DNA from: Rosa chinensis
Lineage: Eukaryota > Streptophyta > Magnoliopsida > Rosales > Rosaceae
Length of the DNA stretch: 64,000 nt
Assembly (NCBI RefSeq): GCF_002994745.2
Contig: NC_037088.1
Span: 65,862,397-65,926,396 of the forward strand
Direction of reading: 5' to 3'
Shown: piece by piece, positions 46,785 to 58,517 of the stretch
Layout: each line of letters begins with the position of its first letter
How positions within the stretch are numbered: the stretch's first letter is position 1
Position numbers and translations under genes: made by a program
The notes under the pieces: model-generated
What the model was told of the DNA's origin: nothing
Seen by the model: only the letters and a program-made list of their open reading frames with translations
The model's database searches: none

Positions 46785-47615
46785 GTCTTTCTAAATGTAT
46801 CCAGCAAATTTCTATGTAGACCCAGCCAGCAAATTAATTTTTCATGAAAAAACAGTTATATCCTCGTACGAAATGACAGTAACAGTCATGGTGAGCTTGA
46901 GAGGCCCCGTCGATGTTGAGTTTCATCCTTCCTGAAGGTGGGCAACGCCACTTAGCACCAACTCGTTTTGTCTTCTTTGAATGAGTTGGTATCACTTTCT
47001 TATAATCCTCCAGAAATTTATAAGCTCCTTGAATCATGAACAAAGGGTTAAATAACCCTTGCCTCCATATTATATTGTTTCTGTCAGACCAAATAACCCA
47101 AAACATGACCAAGAATAATTCCAAAGACTGACCATGCAGCTTCTTGAACATCAACCTAACCCAATCACCAAGGGATAAATGCAAATTATCAGCCAGAATG
47201 AGTTCTTTAATTGATACCAAGTTAGCAACACACCTTAATTGCAGAGCACCCATGAACAAATGTTTCCCATCTTCGACCAAGTCAGAACAAAATACGCAAG
47301 CCAAATCTGGGAGCTGCACTCTTTTAGAAAGCGCCGCTCTTGTGGGTAATATTTCCTTCACTAGACGCCAAGCATGCATATGGATTTTTGGGGGAACTTT
47401 AACTTTCCAGAGTCTCTTCCAAAACACATCAGTTACACATCCTAACAGAGGGTTTCCAGTTTCTACTCCAAATGGAGATGTGGGTTTTGTTGGGTGCAAT
47501 TAGTAAGGGTATTATTGGAAAAGATGTTGGGTGCAATTATAAATTCTATCATTTTGCTGGATGTAAAAAACTTGCTGGGTCTACATAGATATTTGCTGGG
47601 TACATTTAGAAAGAC
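46785..47615. mobile_element. TIR element enclosing a LINE fragment
   Basis: The left end gtctttctaaatgta (46785) and right end tacatttagaaagac (47615) are perfect 15-bp inverted repeats. The similarity continues inward (cagcaaattt/atatttgctg, tctatgtagacccagc/gctgggtctacataga). A second gctgg copy occurs just inside on both sides. Flanks are A-rich (aaaaaaatg / aaaaaaaaa), allowing a 9-bp duplication with one mismatch. The interior is almost wholly a LINE ORF2 fragment on the minus strand. Element size is 831 bp. Confidence 0.72.
46834..47499 (-). pseudogene. LINE ORF2 fragment: zinc-binding RT and RNase H start
   Basis: The 221-residue frame reads FWKRLWKVKVPPKIHMHAWR then LPTRAALSKR, and CVFCSDLVEDGKHLF, the plant zf-RVT domain that follows non-LTR reverse transcriptase. 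Next is the LFLVMFWVIWSDRNNIIWRQ block, and finally KLNIDGAS at the RNase H start. The reverse transcriptase core and the rest of RNase H are absent. Remarkably the frame is still open. It lies inside the TIR element, so it was probably captured. Confidence 0.85.
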
Positions 47616-48488
47616 AAAAAAAAAACAATAAAAGTTATATATTTTTGTACCTCAACACATTTTCTATTTCGGTTTGGTTTATCAATTTCTTAACCAGTTT
47701 CTTTTCATTTCGATAGTGTATTGCCAAAAATTTTTAAATTGTTCTAATATAACTCATGAGAGATTCTCACAAAAAAATTATGAGAATAAATTTTTGGTCC
47801 AAAGAAAAAAGTACAGTCTAAGTGCATTCATATGGCACGAGAAGGAAATCAAATTTTGGTAAGATGGGATATGAATCGTAGTGTGGACAATCATAAGATA
47901 GGGGCTAAACTCTTTAAGTTTGGCTGTTTGAGCTTATAATGACTAATTTGCTAGTATTTATTATTTGAAACTGCAGAATAAAGTGGAAGTATTTACGATG
48001 ATTTTAAAAATATTAAATTAATTTAAACGGTGAGAAAATATTGAGAATTGAGTTATAATTAAGTTCATTCTCACAATTTTATATGTAACTCGGCTCGACC
48101 GATTAGAACCAACGTCCCTTATAGGATCGGACCGAGCCGACCCATCCCATTGATTGAACCCTATCTTATATTTTAACAAAAAATGAAAAAATCCATTATA
48201 ATTTGAATGTGACCAAAAATTGAGGACCAAAATGCATTAGAAAAATAAACTTGGAAACTCAGCCCCGAACCCCCGATACGCGTCCAGCGGTCTATTATTA
48301 AAACCCCTTATACAAGCGGCCTCCATGCACGAAGCCACGTACCCTTTCAGATTTGCACAGTTTTGTTCTTGACTGGTTCTAGTCAGAAAATCAAACAAGA
48401 AACAACAAGAAATTGGTACACACTTTCTTTACATTTCTGTACAAACTGAGGTCCAAGTTTCTCAGTCACTGAAAATCACGCAGCTAAA
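47616..48488. other. Intergenic DNA and promoter of the membrane-protein gene
   Basis: AT-rich to about 48240, then GC-richer with pyrimidine stretches up to the start at 48489. No exon was recognised. Confidence 0.4.
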
Positions 48489-50280
48489 ATGGTGAAGCTG
48501 GCATCGGCGCGAGAGGCCCGAATGTACGGGCCGCGGCTGAGCCGGAACCGCGCCGAGTACATAAACGCCGGGCTCTATGTCTTCGCCACCGCGGTGCTGC
48601 TCGGCGGATTTGTGGCTGAGCTGTCGAAGGAGCCAACTTCGGGTCTTGTTCTTTTGCTCATAGGGTTTGCGCTGGTTTTTATAGTGAATTTGCACGATCT
48701 GTTGGCCCATCTGGCCGGGTTCGATTACCGGGTGAGGTTGATGGAGCTGGACTTGCAGCTTGCGGTCGTTGAGTTTGCGGTTCCAGTGGTGCAGGCTTTG
48801 GGGTCGCTTCTGTGGTTCTTGGCCATTCTTTTCCTCTTCATTCAGGTACGAACATGTTCATATCTAGCTAATAATAAATATGTTGTGTGTGTTACATACA
48901 AGTAATTAAGTTCCATTACGGCATGTCGGCATTGAGCTAGTTTTGTATTCCCCTAAACTGATGGATCACTATGAAATGCTAATTACACAAGAATCTTAAA
49001 GAAATTGTAATGAAATACACATATATAAAGGATTTGAGAAACTTTGATTGAGTTCAATGTGTTCGAATAAAAAAAAAAGTGCAGACTTTTAGTAGGAGAT
49101 ATGAAGCTTCTAAGTGCATTTACTTTGCAACAAGATAAAGCTCAAATCTCTGCTCTGCTCCTCTTTGTTCATCCTTGTAACTAAAACAAAGAACATTGTG
49201 AGTTTTCTTCAATATTGATCATATTCTTAATGTTTGTACTTCGCGTACGTGGTCATATATATATATGTTTTAGAAAGTTTGACCTCTCTCGATCAGTTAT
49301 CTTTGTTTTTCTGATCAAGTACCCAATAATGTCCGATCTTGTTTGTGGTCGGTTAAACTAGAAGATGACAGTTTGATGCTAATTGGACTACCGTATACTG
49401 CAATAATATTAGTTGTACTCGATCATCAGTGATGACTTTTGATATAGTGTGCACAATTAACTGCAGGCTGAGAAAGGATATGGCTACTACAAGCTTGAGA
49501 AACATGCCATGAATATGCTTGTTGCTGGCCCTGTTTTATGGTTGCTTGGTTCAATCCACAACTCGTGTCAAATTTATGAGAGATCAGATGGACACGTCCA
49601 GATCTTGCAACAGAGTGTACAGATTCCATTTCTCATTGCTAGTGTATTGTTCATAATAGGCGCGGTTTTGAATATCCTTGATCAAGGAGGAGTAGTATAT
49701 CATGGCCTGGAGCTATTGGTAAGTTAATTGCCACAAGTAATAAGTTCTTATTACTTATTAGGGTCCGTTTGGTCATGTGTGCTTCTGGGGGCGTTAAAGC
49801 ACTTTTGGTAGCATTTGATGGAATTAGCTAAAAGTGTTTTATGGGTTATAGAAGCACATTTTAGTACTTTCAATGTGCATTTCCACTATCACTTGGTTCT
49901 CTGCACCAAAACATACTCCCTGGCTACATGAGCACTGTTGAATGGACCCTTAGCTACTCTGGTTTTATGATTTGCAGGGTGGGACTTGGATATGGATGGG
50001 CATATTCGGTAGCGTATTGCTCCTTGTCGGAGGTTTGGCAAATGTGGTGAAGGTGTTCAAGATGCAACAAATGGATGACAGCGCCATCCTAAGGCTCGAG
50101 AAGTTGAGGGGAGGGGCACAGGAGCGACTCGGTCACGAAAGGGAAGGGCAGGTTCCTCTTATTCTAGAAGATCAAAGGAGGAGAAAAAGACAACTAGCCC
50201 AGCAGCAGCAAGAACCAAGTATCCATATTGCAGCACCACAGCCCACTCCTTATAAAGATGTTCTTGTTGGTCAAAGTTAA
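48489..50280 (+). CDS. Multi-pass plant membrane protein of unknown function
   Basis: There are three coding exons, 48489-48845, 49467-49718 and 49978-50280, giving 303 residues. About six hydrophobic segments are visible, near residues 28-48 (GLYVFATAVLLGGF), 53-75 (LVLLLIGFALVFIV), 95-119 (LGSLLWFLAILFLFI), 133-152 (MLVAGPVLWLLGSI), 168-190 (IPFLIASVLFIIGAVLNIL) and 206-228 (WMGIFGSVLLLVGGLANVV). The N-terminus is short and basic (MVKLASAREARMYGPRLSRN). The C-terminus is a charged cytosolic-type tail rich in Arg and Gln with a QQQQ run. No domain with a known activity is recognised. Intron 2 contains a small MITE (49761-49949). Confidence 0.85.
49761..49949. mobile_element. Tourist/PIF-Harbinger-like MITE in an intron
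   Basis: The element starts gggtccgtttggtc and ends gttgaatggaccc, imperfect inverted ends, flanked by TTA at 49758-49760 and 49950-49952. A 3-bp TTA duplication is typical of PIF/Harbinger elements. It is 189 bp, non-coding, and 29 bases from the exon 3 acceptor. Confidence 0.75.
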
Positions 50281-51964
50281 TTTGATTAGTAGTTAATGGT
50301 ACGTTATTCTTTTGATCCAAAAGAACTCAGTTTCAAACATGTCATTCAGTACATGCTGGTATTGATTAGCAACTGTTTCAGTCTTCAAGAAGATTTTGCA
50401 ATACAGTACTCCTTATAGAACGAAACCCTTTGTTTTGAGGACCAGCGTGCCGATCAAACGTCGATCTTAAATCCAAATTTTTAGACTCTGAATGAAAGAT
50501 TATTCGGTGTAATCCAAGTTAATGTGGTGTATATATTACTTCACTTGAATTTTGCCGGCCATGAAGTCTGCTATGAGGATAGAGGCATAGAGCTAAGAAA
50601 AGCTGCAATGAAGAATCTTCGATATTTGTGAAACTGTAGTCAAGTAACACTCGCATTATAAAATTCAAAGCCACTTATACCAACTATTTGATCATGATCA
50701 TAACAAATTATTGGATGAAATTTCAAACGTATGATGTAATGCAAGAGAAGAGGGTTATAGATCTTGAAAATTCTATCCCACTTTTAAGATTCTGGAGATG
50801 TAATCACGTTAAGTACTGATTGTTTTTTGTGGTGTGTGCTCGATATATTGAACCGATTTAATGGCTCAATCTCCATAATTTTTAATATTTTGATGCACTT
50901 GCGCGCTGGCTGACCCAGCTATTTTGGTCCAATTGAAGTTTTGAGTACTTTTTGACATGGAAATTATTTACATGTCAGCGATGAAGTTTTCATATTAATA
51001 AGAGAATCGATCATATCAAATAAAAAGCCGATTGACGACTTTCTCATAAAATCCACCATTTGTAATATGTTCTATCCACTCAATCTAAAGGTCTGTTTTC
51101 ATTTCTTCGAGCCATATTCAATTCAACTAACATGAACAAGGAAAATGATGTATGTGTGCAATTTCATTTGTATATAAGCAGAACACTCATTACATGCTGA
51201 TGAAAGCTCGAGAAGTATTCTTTATTTCTGTCTCTTTATTTGATTTGATTTGGGTCTAAGTTGATTGAAATTTACATCATGTTCAAAGCTTAATTTAAGC
51301 TTTCTTTAAATCCAGAATCTAGATTTTACAAAGGAACTGAAGATTAATGAGATAAGATGAATTGACACTAGAACCTTCATTTTTTATTCTTCTCTCTCTT
51401 TTTGTCTGTGCTAACGGTATTAACTGTTGTTAATAGTCTGTTGTTAATAGTCTCTGATACGTGTCAAATTTTTATTCGTGCGACAGGGTCGGGACATAGA
51501 ATTCGGGTTAAACCCGTTTTGTCTGACCCGACCCGCAAAAACACCCATCCCTACTAGTATCCCAGTCACACCTCCACTCTCTTCGTCCTTTTTCTCTCTA
51601 AGCTTTACCCTAATCCCTGTGCTGCTCGGTCTCAGCCTCTACGGCCCCGAACGGCGACGACTTTGGTTCGAAGAAGGAATCGCAAACACTCCAGAGCTCA
51701 TCTCCTTCGGATTTCTCAGGTACCTAATTCTTCCCTAACCTTCAATCGCTTCCGATTCCGCAGTCAGTTTTCTCCGAATATCACTTTTAATCTTCAACAT
51801 GCATGCTTCTGTTGCCTATTGGATCTTGATATGAAATAGCTTTTGGTATTTAGCTTAGGAAATACTTAGGGTTTAGGTTTCGGATGAGTATTTTGCCCTT
51901 AGTTTTATTTGAATACAGCAATATATGTGTGTGTAGAAGCATATAGAAGAGTATGAATGATTGA
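50281..51964. other. Gap between membrane-protein gene and PUR2, with PUR2 leader
   Basis: AT-rich 3' UTR and intergenic DNA run up to about 51400. From about 51540 the sequence is C/T-rich and probably the PUR2 5' leader. It has a good donor, tttctcag|gtacc, at 51720, suggesting a leader intron ending a short way before 51965. The frame starting 51478 has no family features and is not called. Confidence 0.45.
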
Positions 51965-53584
51965 ATGGTTAAAACGCCAGGGAGGGATTTTCCAGAAGAA
52001 AAAGAAGAGAGAAGGGGAAAATTCGGTGTCGTAGAAATGGGTTGTGCAACATTGAACCTGGTTGGAGGTGCTTCTGTGCTGAAACTCAATGGAAAAACTC
52101 GAGGAATTAGCTCCCCGAAGCCGTTCCTATCCTTTGTGCAACCCATCCGTCCTGGCCGTATCAACGGGGTAGGCACTTCCCCTCTCACCTGTGGTGCGTA
52201 CAAACCGCGGCCGTGCATTTCCCTTTGTGCCCGAACTATTGCTGGTGCATGTGAAGAGGAGAGGGTGACGGTTTTGGTCATTGGTGGAGGGGGAAGGGAA
52301 CATGCTCTTTGCTATGCGTTGAAGCGTTCCCCTACTTGTGATGCGGTTTTTTGTGCTCCTGGCAATGTTGGAATTTCTAACTCCGGGGTTGCTACTTGTA
52401 TTTCGGACCTTGATATCTTTGATAGCTCGGCTGTAATTTCCTTCTGCCACAAATGGGGTGTGGGGCTTGTTGTTGTTGGACCCGAGGCCCCTCTTGTTGC
52501 AGGTCTTGTGAATGATCTACTTAAGGCTGGAATTTATGCTTTTGGCCCGTCATCTGAGGCTGCTGCTTTGGAAGGATCCAAGAACTTTATGAAAACTTTG
52601 TGTGACAAGTATGGAATACCTACTGCTAAGTATCAAACATTTACAGACCCATCTGCTGCAAAGGAATACATAAAAGAGCAAGGGGTACCTATTGTTGTTA
52701 AAGCAGATGGATTGGCTGCTGGAAAAGGAGTTATTGTTGCAATGACTTTGGATGAGGCTCTTGAAGCTGTTGATTCAATGCTTGTAAACGATGCTTTTGG
52801 TTCTGCAGGTTGTCGTGTAGTTATTGAGGAATATTTGGAGGGGGAAGAAGTGTCTTTCTTTGCGCTAGTCGATGGAGAGAATGCTATACCTCTGGAATCA
52901 GCTCAGGACCATAAACGGGTTGGGGATGGTGATACAGGACCTAATACTGGTGGAATGGGTGCATACTCACCTGCCCCCATCCTAACAAAAGAACTTCAAG
53001 ATTTAGTCATGAAATCCATCATTTTCCCCACAGTGAAAGGAATGTCTGCAGAGGGCTGCAAGTTTGTTGGGGTTTTGTATGCTGGGCTCATGATTGAGAA
53101 GAAGTCTGGCCTACCTAAGCTAATTGAGTACAACGTGCGCTTTGGTGATCCAGAGTGTCAGGTTCTGATGGTTCGGTTGGAGTCTGATCTGGCACGAATT
53201 CTACTTGCTGCTTGTAAAGGGCAGCTAAGTGAAGTGTCTTTGAAGTGGTCGGCTGGGTCAGCGATGGTGGTTGTAATGGCGAGTAAAGGGTATCCGGGGC
53301 CATACGAGAAGGGAAGCGTGATTGCAAACCTTGATGAAGCAGAGAATGTTGCTCCATCTGTTGTTGTATTTCATGCTGGAACTGCATTGGATTCAGATGG
53401 AAATTTGATTGCTGTTGGGGGGCGTGTTCTTGGGGTGACTGCAAAGGGAAAAGATCTTAAAGAGGCACAGGAAAGGGCTTATCAAGGTGTTGAACAGATT
53501 AATTGGCCGGGAGGGTTTTACCGCCGTGATATTGGCTGGAGAGCCCTTGCTCTTCTGAAAAACAATTTTGTAACTAGTGGCTAG
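51965..53584 (+). CDS. PUR2: Phosphoribosylamine-glycine ligase (GAR synthetase)
   Basis: It is a single coding exon of 539 residues from 51965. The alternative start at 52037 (MGCATLNLVGG) gives 515 and may be the true one, because the first 24 residues are charged rather than transit-peptide-like. After a roughly 70-residue Ser/Arg-rich leader, probably a plastid (and perhaps mitochondrial) signal, the N-terminal domain begins VTVLVIGGGGREHALCYAL. The ATP-grasp domain shows VKADGLAAGKGVIVA, VVIEEYLEGEEVSFFALVD, DHKRVGDGDTGPNTGGMGAY and YNVRFGDPECQVL; the C-terminal domain follows. The enzyme joins glycine to 5-phosphoribosylamine with ATP, the second step of de novo purine synthesis. All catalytic motifs look intact. 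Confidence 0.96.
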   Translation: MVKTPGRDFPEEKEERRGKFGVVEMGCATLNLVGGASVLKLNGKTRGISSPKPFLSFVQPIRPGRINGVGTSPLTCGAYKPRPCISLCARTIAGACEEERVTVLVIGGGGREHALCYALKRSPTCDAVFCAPGNVGISNSGVATCISDLDIFDSSAVISFCHKWGVGLVVVGPEAPLVAGLVNDLLKAGIYAFGPSSEAAALEGSKNFMKTLCDKYGIPTAKYQTFTDPSAAKEYIKEQGVPIVVKADGLAAGKGVIVAMTLDEALEAVDSMLVNDAFGSAGCRVVIEEYLEGEEVSFFALVDGENAIPLESAQDHKRVGDGDTGPNTGGMGAYSPAPILTKELQDLVMKSIIFPTVKGMSAEGCKFVGVLYAGLMIEKKSGLPKLIEYNVRFGDPECQVLMVRLESDLARILLAACKGQLSEVSLKWSAGSAMVVVMASKGYPGPYEKGSVIANLDEAENVAPSVVVFHAGTALDSDGNLIAVGGRVLGVTAKGKDLKEAQERAYQGVEQINWPGGFYRRDIGWRALALLKNNFVTSG

Positions 53585-54150
53585 ACTAAGTGAAAGTTTG
53601 TACTAGTGCCCATCATTAGAAGAGAAAATGAGAATTTCCATGTTCCTTATCAAATTTCGGATGTTTGACATTTAGCTTTTCTTCATAAGTAGTAACTAGT
53701 AACTAGTAACCTTGCTGTTTTAACTGTTGTCTCATCACTTAAAATACCTACCCAATTCTAGTTGTGTGGTGACAATACAATAATTACGCATTTCAAAAAG
53801 GAAAAAAAAATATTAAAAATTATGTAAGCATCAAATATTACCTATGCATATGTGGTTGAACAGATGTATACCATATATGTCAATATGTGTATATATGTTT
53901 GTATTGTTTGTGGAGGAGGAGATGAAAACTGGTAATCTGTATGTGGACCTTGTGTGTAGTATTGTGCAGTGTAAGCCTTACAGGGGTGTATGTCACTTAT
54001 GCTTATGTTGTTTGGCTGGTGTATCTAATTAAGATGAAGCTGTATTCATTTTATGCTCCACGACAGAATCTAGTTTTGAAACGAATGTGATGGTCTGGGG
54101 AACTGAGTATTTATCAGGTGTTGTTTTGTAGGTGAAGGTTGGCTTCCATA

Positions 54151-56425
54151 ATGGCTTCCGTGTCCAGTCAGCCACAGTTCCGCTACACTCAACCACCATC
54201 CAAGGTGCTCCATTTGAGGAACTTGCCGTGGGAGTGTACAGAGGAGGAATTGATTGAGCTGGGAAAGCCATTTGGTCAAGTTGTGAACACAAAGTGCAAC
54301 GTCGGAGCAAACCGCAATCAGGCTTTTATTGAATTTGTGAGTGTAATAACTGTTTTTTGTAAATTTTGCCTTCTTATCATATGCAATTTTTTTGGTTCTC
54401 ATTTTCCTTAATATATCTTCAATGTTCGTAGGCAGAGTTAAATCAAGCTATTACGATGATATCGTATTATGCCTCATCGTCAGAACCTGCTCAAGTAAGG
54501 GGGAAAACTGTCTACCTACAGTACTCCAATAGGCAAGAAATAGTGAACAACAAAACTGCTGCAGATGTTGCCGGAAATGTACTCTTGGTAACAATTGAAG
54601 GTGCAGATGCACGGCTTGTCAGTATAGATGTTTTACACCTGGTAAGCAATTTGTTGGATTTTGTGTTTAGTTAAGGAGGTAAACTTATCAGTATATTAAT
54701 GTTGGGATTAAGCTACTGCGTTAGGGTTGTAATTTGTGTGGTTCTGGGATGCTTTTGTTTGACATGAATGTGAATGGATCAGCAGGCCGATTTCAAGGAA
54801 AAATGTTCAATGGCAGCTTAGTGCATCGGGAGAAAGAGCGCATGTGTGTTTGTCTTCTTTCTCCTTCTCTTACCACTGCCTCTTTCCTCCCTACTCTTCC
54901 TCCTCATAATCCTAATCCTACGAGTCTTAATACTTTAGAATGTTTTCATTTCTTCTCTTGTGCACCTTCCTCATCCCGTTTTTATTTCTGCTTAGCTATT
55001 TGCTAGCATTTTTCCTGTCACTTTGTTACAACAGGCATAATTGTCTCATACTTTTGGGTTATACTGTAATGTATCTCAAGTCTTCTTTACTCCCAAGTGT
55101 AAATATGACCAACATGGATAATTGGACTTTTTATGAAAAACTAGAATATATGCTTTAATAATATCAAATAAAAGATTAATGACATTTTTTTTATTTCTCG
55201 ACTCAACTGTAATAGCTGCTTTTAAAGATAATACAACCTGTTTCTGCTATATGTTTTCACTGTACCTGGAAAATTAATATTTAGGTCTATAATTAGTTTC
55301 CATGTGATTTGTATAGGAATTACGTCTAAAGTTTGTTTGCAAGTTTGTGAGATATACAGTTTCTGGTTATCCTTCTGAAAGTTGGTCCAGTGATGCAGGT
55401 ATTTTCAGCTTTTGGATTTGTGCACAAGATAACTACTTTTGAGAAGACAGCAGGATTCCAGGTCCCTATTCGTTGTTTACTTCTAAAAGTTCTTAACTAA
55501 CTTCCATGTGCCTTTGAAGACAATCTCATTTTGGATTTCACTTTTCAGGCACTGATCCAATTTTCAGATGCACAAATTGCCACTGATGCAAAAAATTCAC
55601 TGGATGGAAGAAACATCCCTAGGTGAGTTATATTCATATTTTCATCGTGATATTAATCTATGATTGTAATAGTCATTCATAGCATTGTGTAAATAAAGGC
55701 TAGACACCTGTAGGCTGTTAGATAACCTATAGGTCACAAATGTTTTGTCAGAATTTACCCTGTAGGCTATAAATACAGCGACAGTGTTGGCTATATTGAT
55801 TAGGTAGTACTGCAGTAGTCTTAAGTTTGGCCATCAGGTGGTCACACATTTTCTGGAGTTGTATCTTTCTTAATTGGGGCAGATGTGCCTTGTAATGGTT
55901 TACTGACTTATGTTGCATTTGGTGTAGCTATCTGCTCCCTGATCATCTGGGACCTTGTAGTCTCAGGATAACATATTCTGGACACACAGATTTGAGTGTG
56001 AAATTTCAGAGTCACCGAAGCAGGTATTTACATGTTTGTATCACTTTGAAGTTTCTTGGGGAATAATACCTAATTTTAGTTTGCATCCTGCTGAACTTTT
56101 TTATGCTTATGCTACCTCTGTCTCTTTTATTTTATAATAACTTTACCACAAATTTAGAAAGCTGTTTTTGTTTTTTATTTTTATTTCTATTTCTTATGCC
56201 TTCATCTCTGGTGAGCACTGTTCTCACATGAGTCGAGACCTTTTTGTTGTTTCAGGGACTACACTAATCCTTACCTTCCTGTTGCTCCATCAGCCATAGA
56301 TGGAAATGGTCAGGTAATGTAGTAAGAAAAACCAATTATTAGATCATACACTTCTGTACCATATGTGTAAGGCTGATGTATCACAGTTCAACTATTCTCT
56401 TTGTATTATAGTGTGCTGTCAAAGA

Positions 56426-56456
<31 letters not shown>

Positions 56457-57750
56457 TCTCCTATGTATGCCATTTTTTTTTTCTTAGTTCGCCTGTAAAA
56501 TTTCATTTAATATAAGTTTTCTTCACATAAACAACTTAGATTAGCCACTTCCGGTCACTGGCATGATAGGTATTTCTATTAGTTGTTTGGGTACTTATCG
56601 AGGAGGAAAAAAGAATCTGGTGCTTTTTCTAGGAAATACTCAAGACTAATGCACACTAGAACATTTTCTAGGAATTCCTTGAGCAGATCATTCTGTCTTC
56701 TAATTTGTAATTTATAATTGCAGATAAGTGTGGGCTTGGATGGTAAAAAGCAAGAACCTGAGAGTAACGTTCTTCTTGCATCCATCGAGAACATGCAGTA
56801 TGCCGTCACCTTGGACGTTCTGCACATGGTATAGCTAATCATATTTAACAATGGGCTCTTTTCTTAATTGACTAGATTTACTTGTTGGGAACTCATCTTT
56901 GATTGTCTATTCCTGCTGCTAGGTCTTCTCTGCTTTTGGGCCTGTCCAAAAGATCGCCATGTTTGATAAGAACGGGGGAGTTCAGGCTTTGATTCAGTAT
57001 CCCGGTACCTTCCTATTTGACTTTTTTTATGGTTTTAAAAAATCAGAGGCCTAGTTCATCACCGGCTATGAATATACAACTGGATGTAAATATAGTGATA
57101 GGTTAGGTACTAATTCTGTTATTGCCTGCAGATGTTCAGACAGCTGTTGTTGCGAAGGAAGCCTTGGAGGGGCATTGTATTTATGATGGAGGGTTTTGCA
57201 AGCTCCACATCTCATATTCACGTCATACTGATCTCAGCATAAAGGTTAACAAATTTTTAGTTTGAAGATCTCTGTTTTCTGGGAACTCCATTAGTCACTC
57301 GCACTTGCATTGAAGAAGATTAGATGCCACTTCTCTTTATTTTTGCTCATCACTTTTCCCATAATGTAGGTCTCCCTGTCTAATGTTCCTTGGTTAATAT
57401 GCTAATTTCAGGTCAATAATGATAGGAGCAGAGACTATACAATTCCTAACATTCCAATGGTGAACTCACAACCCTCGATTCTGGGGCAACAGCCAGTTAA
57501 CATGATGAGTCCGGCTGCTCCTCAATACGGTGGTGCTCAGTTTGCTCCTACAGGTCAGGGGATGATGCCTCAACCTTCAGCAGGGTGGGGACCTACAGTT
57601 CCCGCGGTTCCTCAGTCCATGCCAATGCAGATGCCTAATCAACCTTACATGCCATCTGGAACAGTACCCTCCCAAATGGGTCCTGGCATGATGCCGGGTG
57701 GTGCGCAGCAGCCGAATTTTCCCCCATATCACAATGGTCATGTGCAATAG
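54151..57750 (+). CDS. PTB2: Polypyrimidine tract-binding protein homologue
   Basis: There are ten coding exons, 54151-54336, 54432-54641, 55399-55461, 55549-55622, 55928-56023, 56256-56313, 56724-56828, 56923-57004, 57132-57244 and 57412-57750, giving 441 residues. Three RRMs are visible: one starting KVLHLRNLPWECTEEELIEL, one around NVLLVTIEGADARLVSIDVL, and one around NVLLASIENMQYAVTLDVLH. Each is followed by an RNP1-like segment (RNQAFIEF, GFQALIQF, GVQALIQY). The tail is Met/Pro/Gln-rich. Plant PTB1/PTB2 proteins are nuclear and cytosolic splicing regulators that bind pyrimidine tracts and auto-regulate through poison exons. Introns 2 (757 bp) and 6 are the longest and could hold such an exon. 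The ATG at 54151 is used; upstream is a probable leader-intron acceptor at 54131. Confidence 0.95.
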
Positions 57751-58517
57751 CGTATCCTGTCATGAATTTCACTGTCAAAGTTATCAGGTTGGTGAGCAAT
57801 GGAACAAGCCTCTGCATATATACAAGGAAGCATCTGAAGGGGAGGAAGTGTCCATCTGCAGAAGCAACCTACTTGGGGAATATGTCATAATCCCCATTTT
57901 CTCTTGAAATTTTGATAGTGAGATTAGTGACTCAAGTACTTAGTAGCCCCCTTCCTGTGTTGCTTAACCGTGGATATTCAATGCACTTTCAAATATTATC
58001 ATTTGGTACATTTGATTATGCAGCCACAGAATTCGTTGTTGATAAATTGAATGCAGAGATCAATGCCGATGTCGATGGAAATGGGAAAGAATTGTCACAG
58101 AATCAATCTTACCATAAGAAAACCCAGCTTCCTTTTCATAAAAATGTAATATGCAATTAGAACTAAATATAAACACTCTCAGCAATCAGGTATACACAAC
58201 CAAAAATCAGTTGGAACAAAACCCAGGAATACAAGAGAATAGAACCACGGACCTTTTTTCACTCTATTTTTTCATGCACGAAGAGTTACAGAAACCTTTA
58301 TGACAGCTATGGTCCTTAAACTTCAACGGGAGTTTTGAAATATCATCTTGAACAGAAAACAAAGCAAACAAAAATGAGACATGAATGTGGTGCTGCATGT
58401 GTGTGAAATGGAAGCATACTACTGCCAGTCTGTCTCCAAAACCGCCGAGATACGAAAGCTCGGAAGCTTCATCCATGGCAGCTCCCTGCCTCCATCATAT
58501 GTTCTCAGCTTCAATTT
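57751..58517. other. Convergent 3' ends of PTB2 and PYL
   Basis: The probable 3' UTRs of the two convergent genes meet here. No further exon is supported; short frames in this gap lack any family match. Confidence 0.4.

Noticed and set aside
51478..51738. Small frame upstream of PUR2
   Set aside because: It lies in the pyrimidine-rich leader, has no family match and includes the probable splice donor at 51720.
54734..55158. Open frames within PTB2 intron 2
   Set aside because: They do not extend the RRM and lack suitable splice sites in frame. A poison exon in this intron is possible but cannot be delimited.
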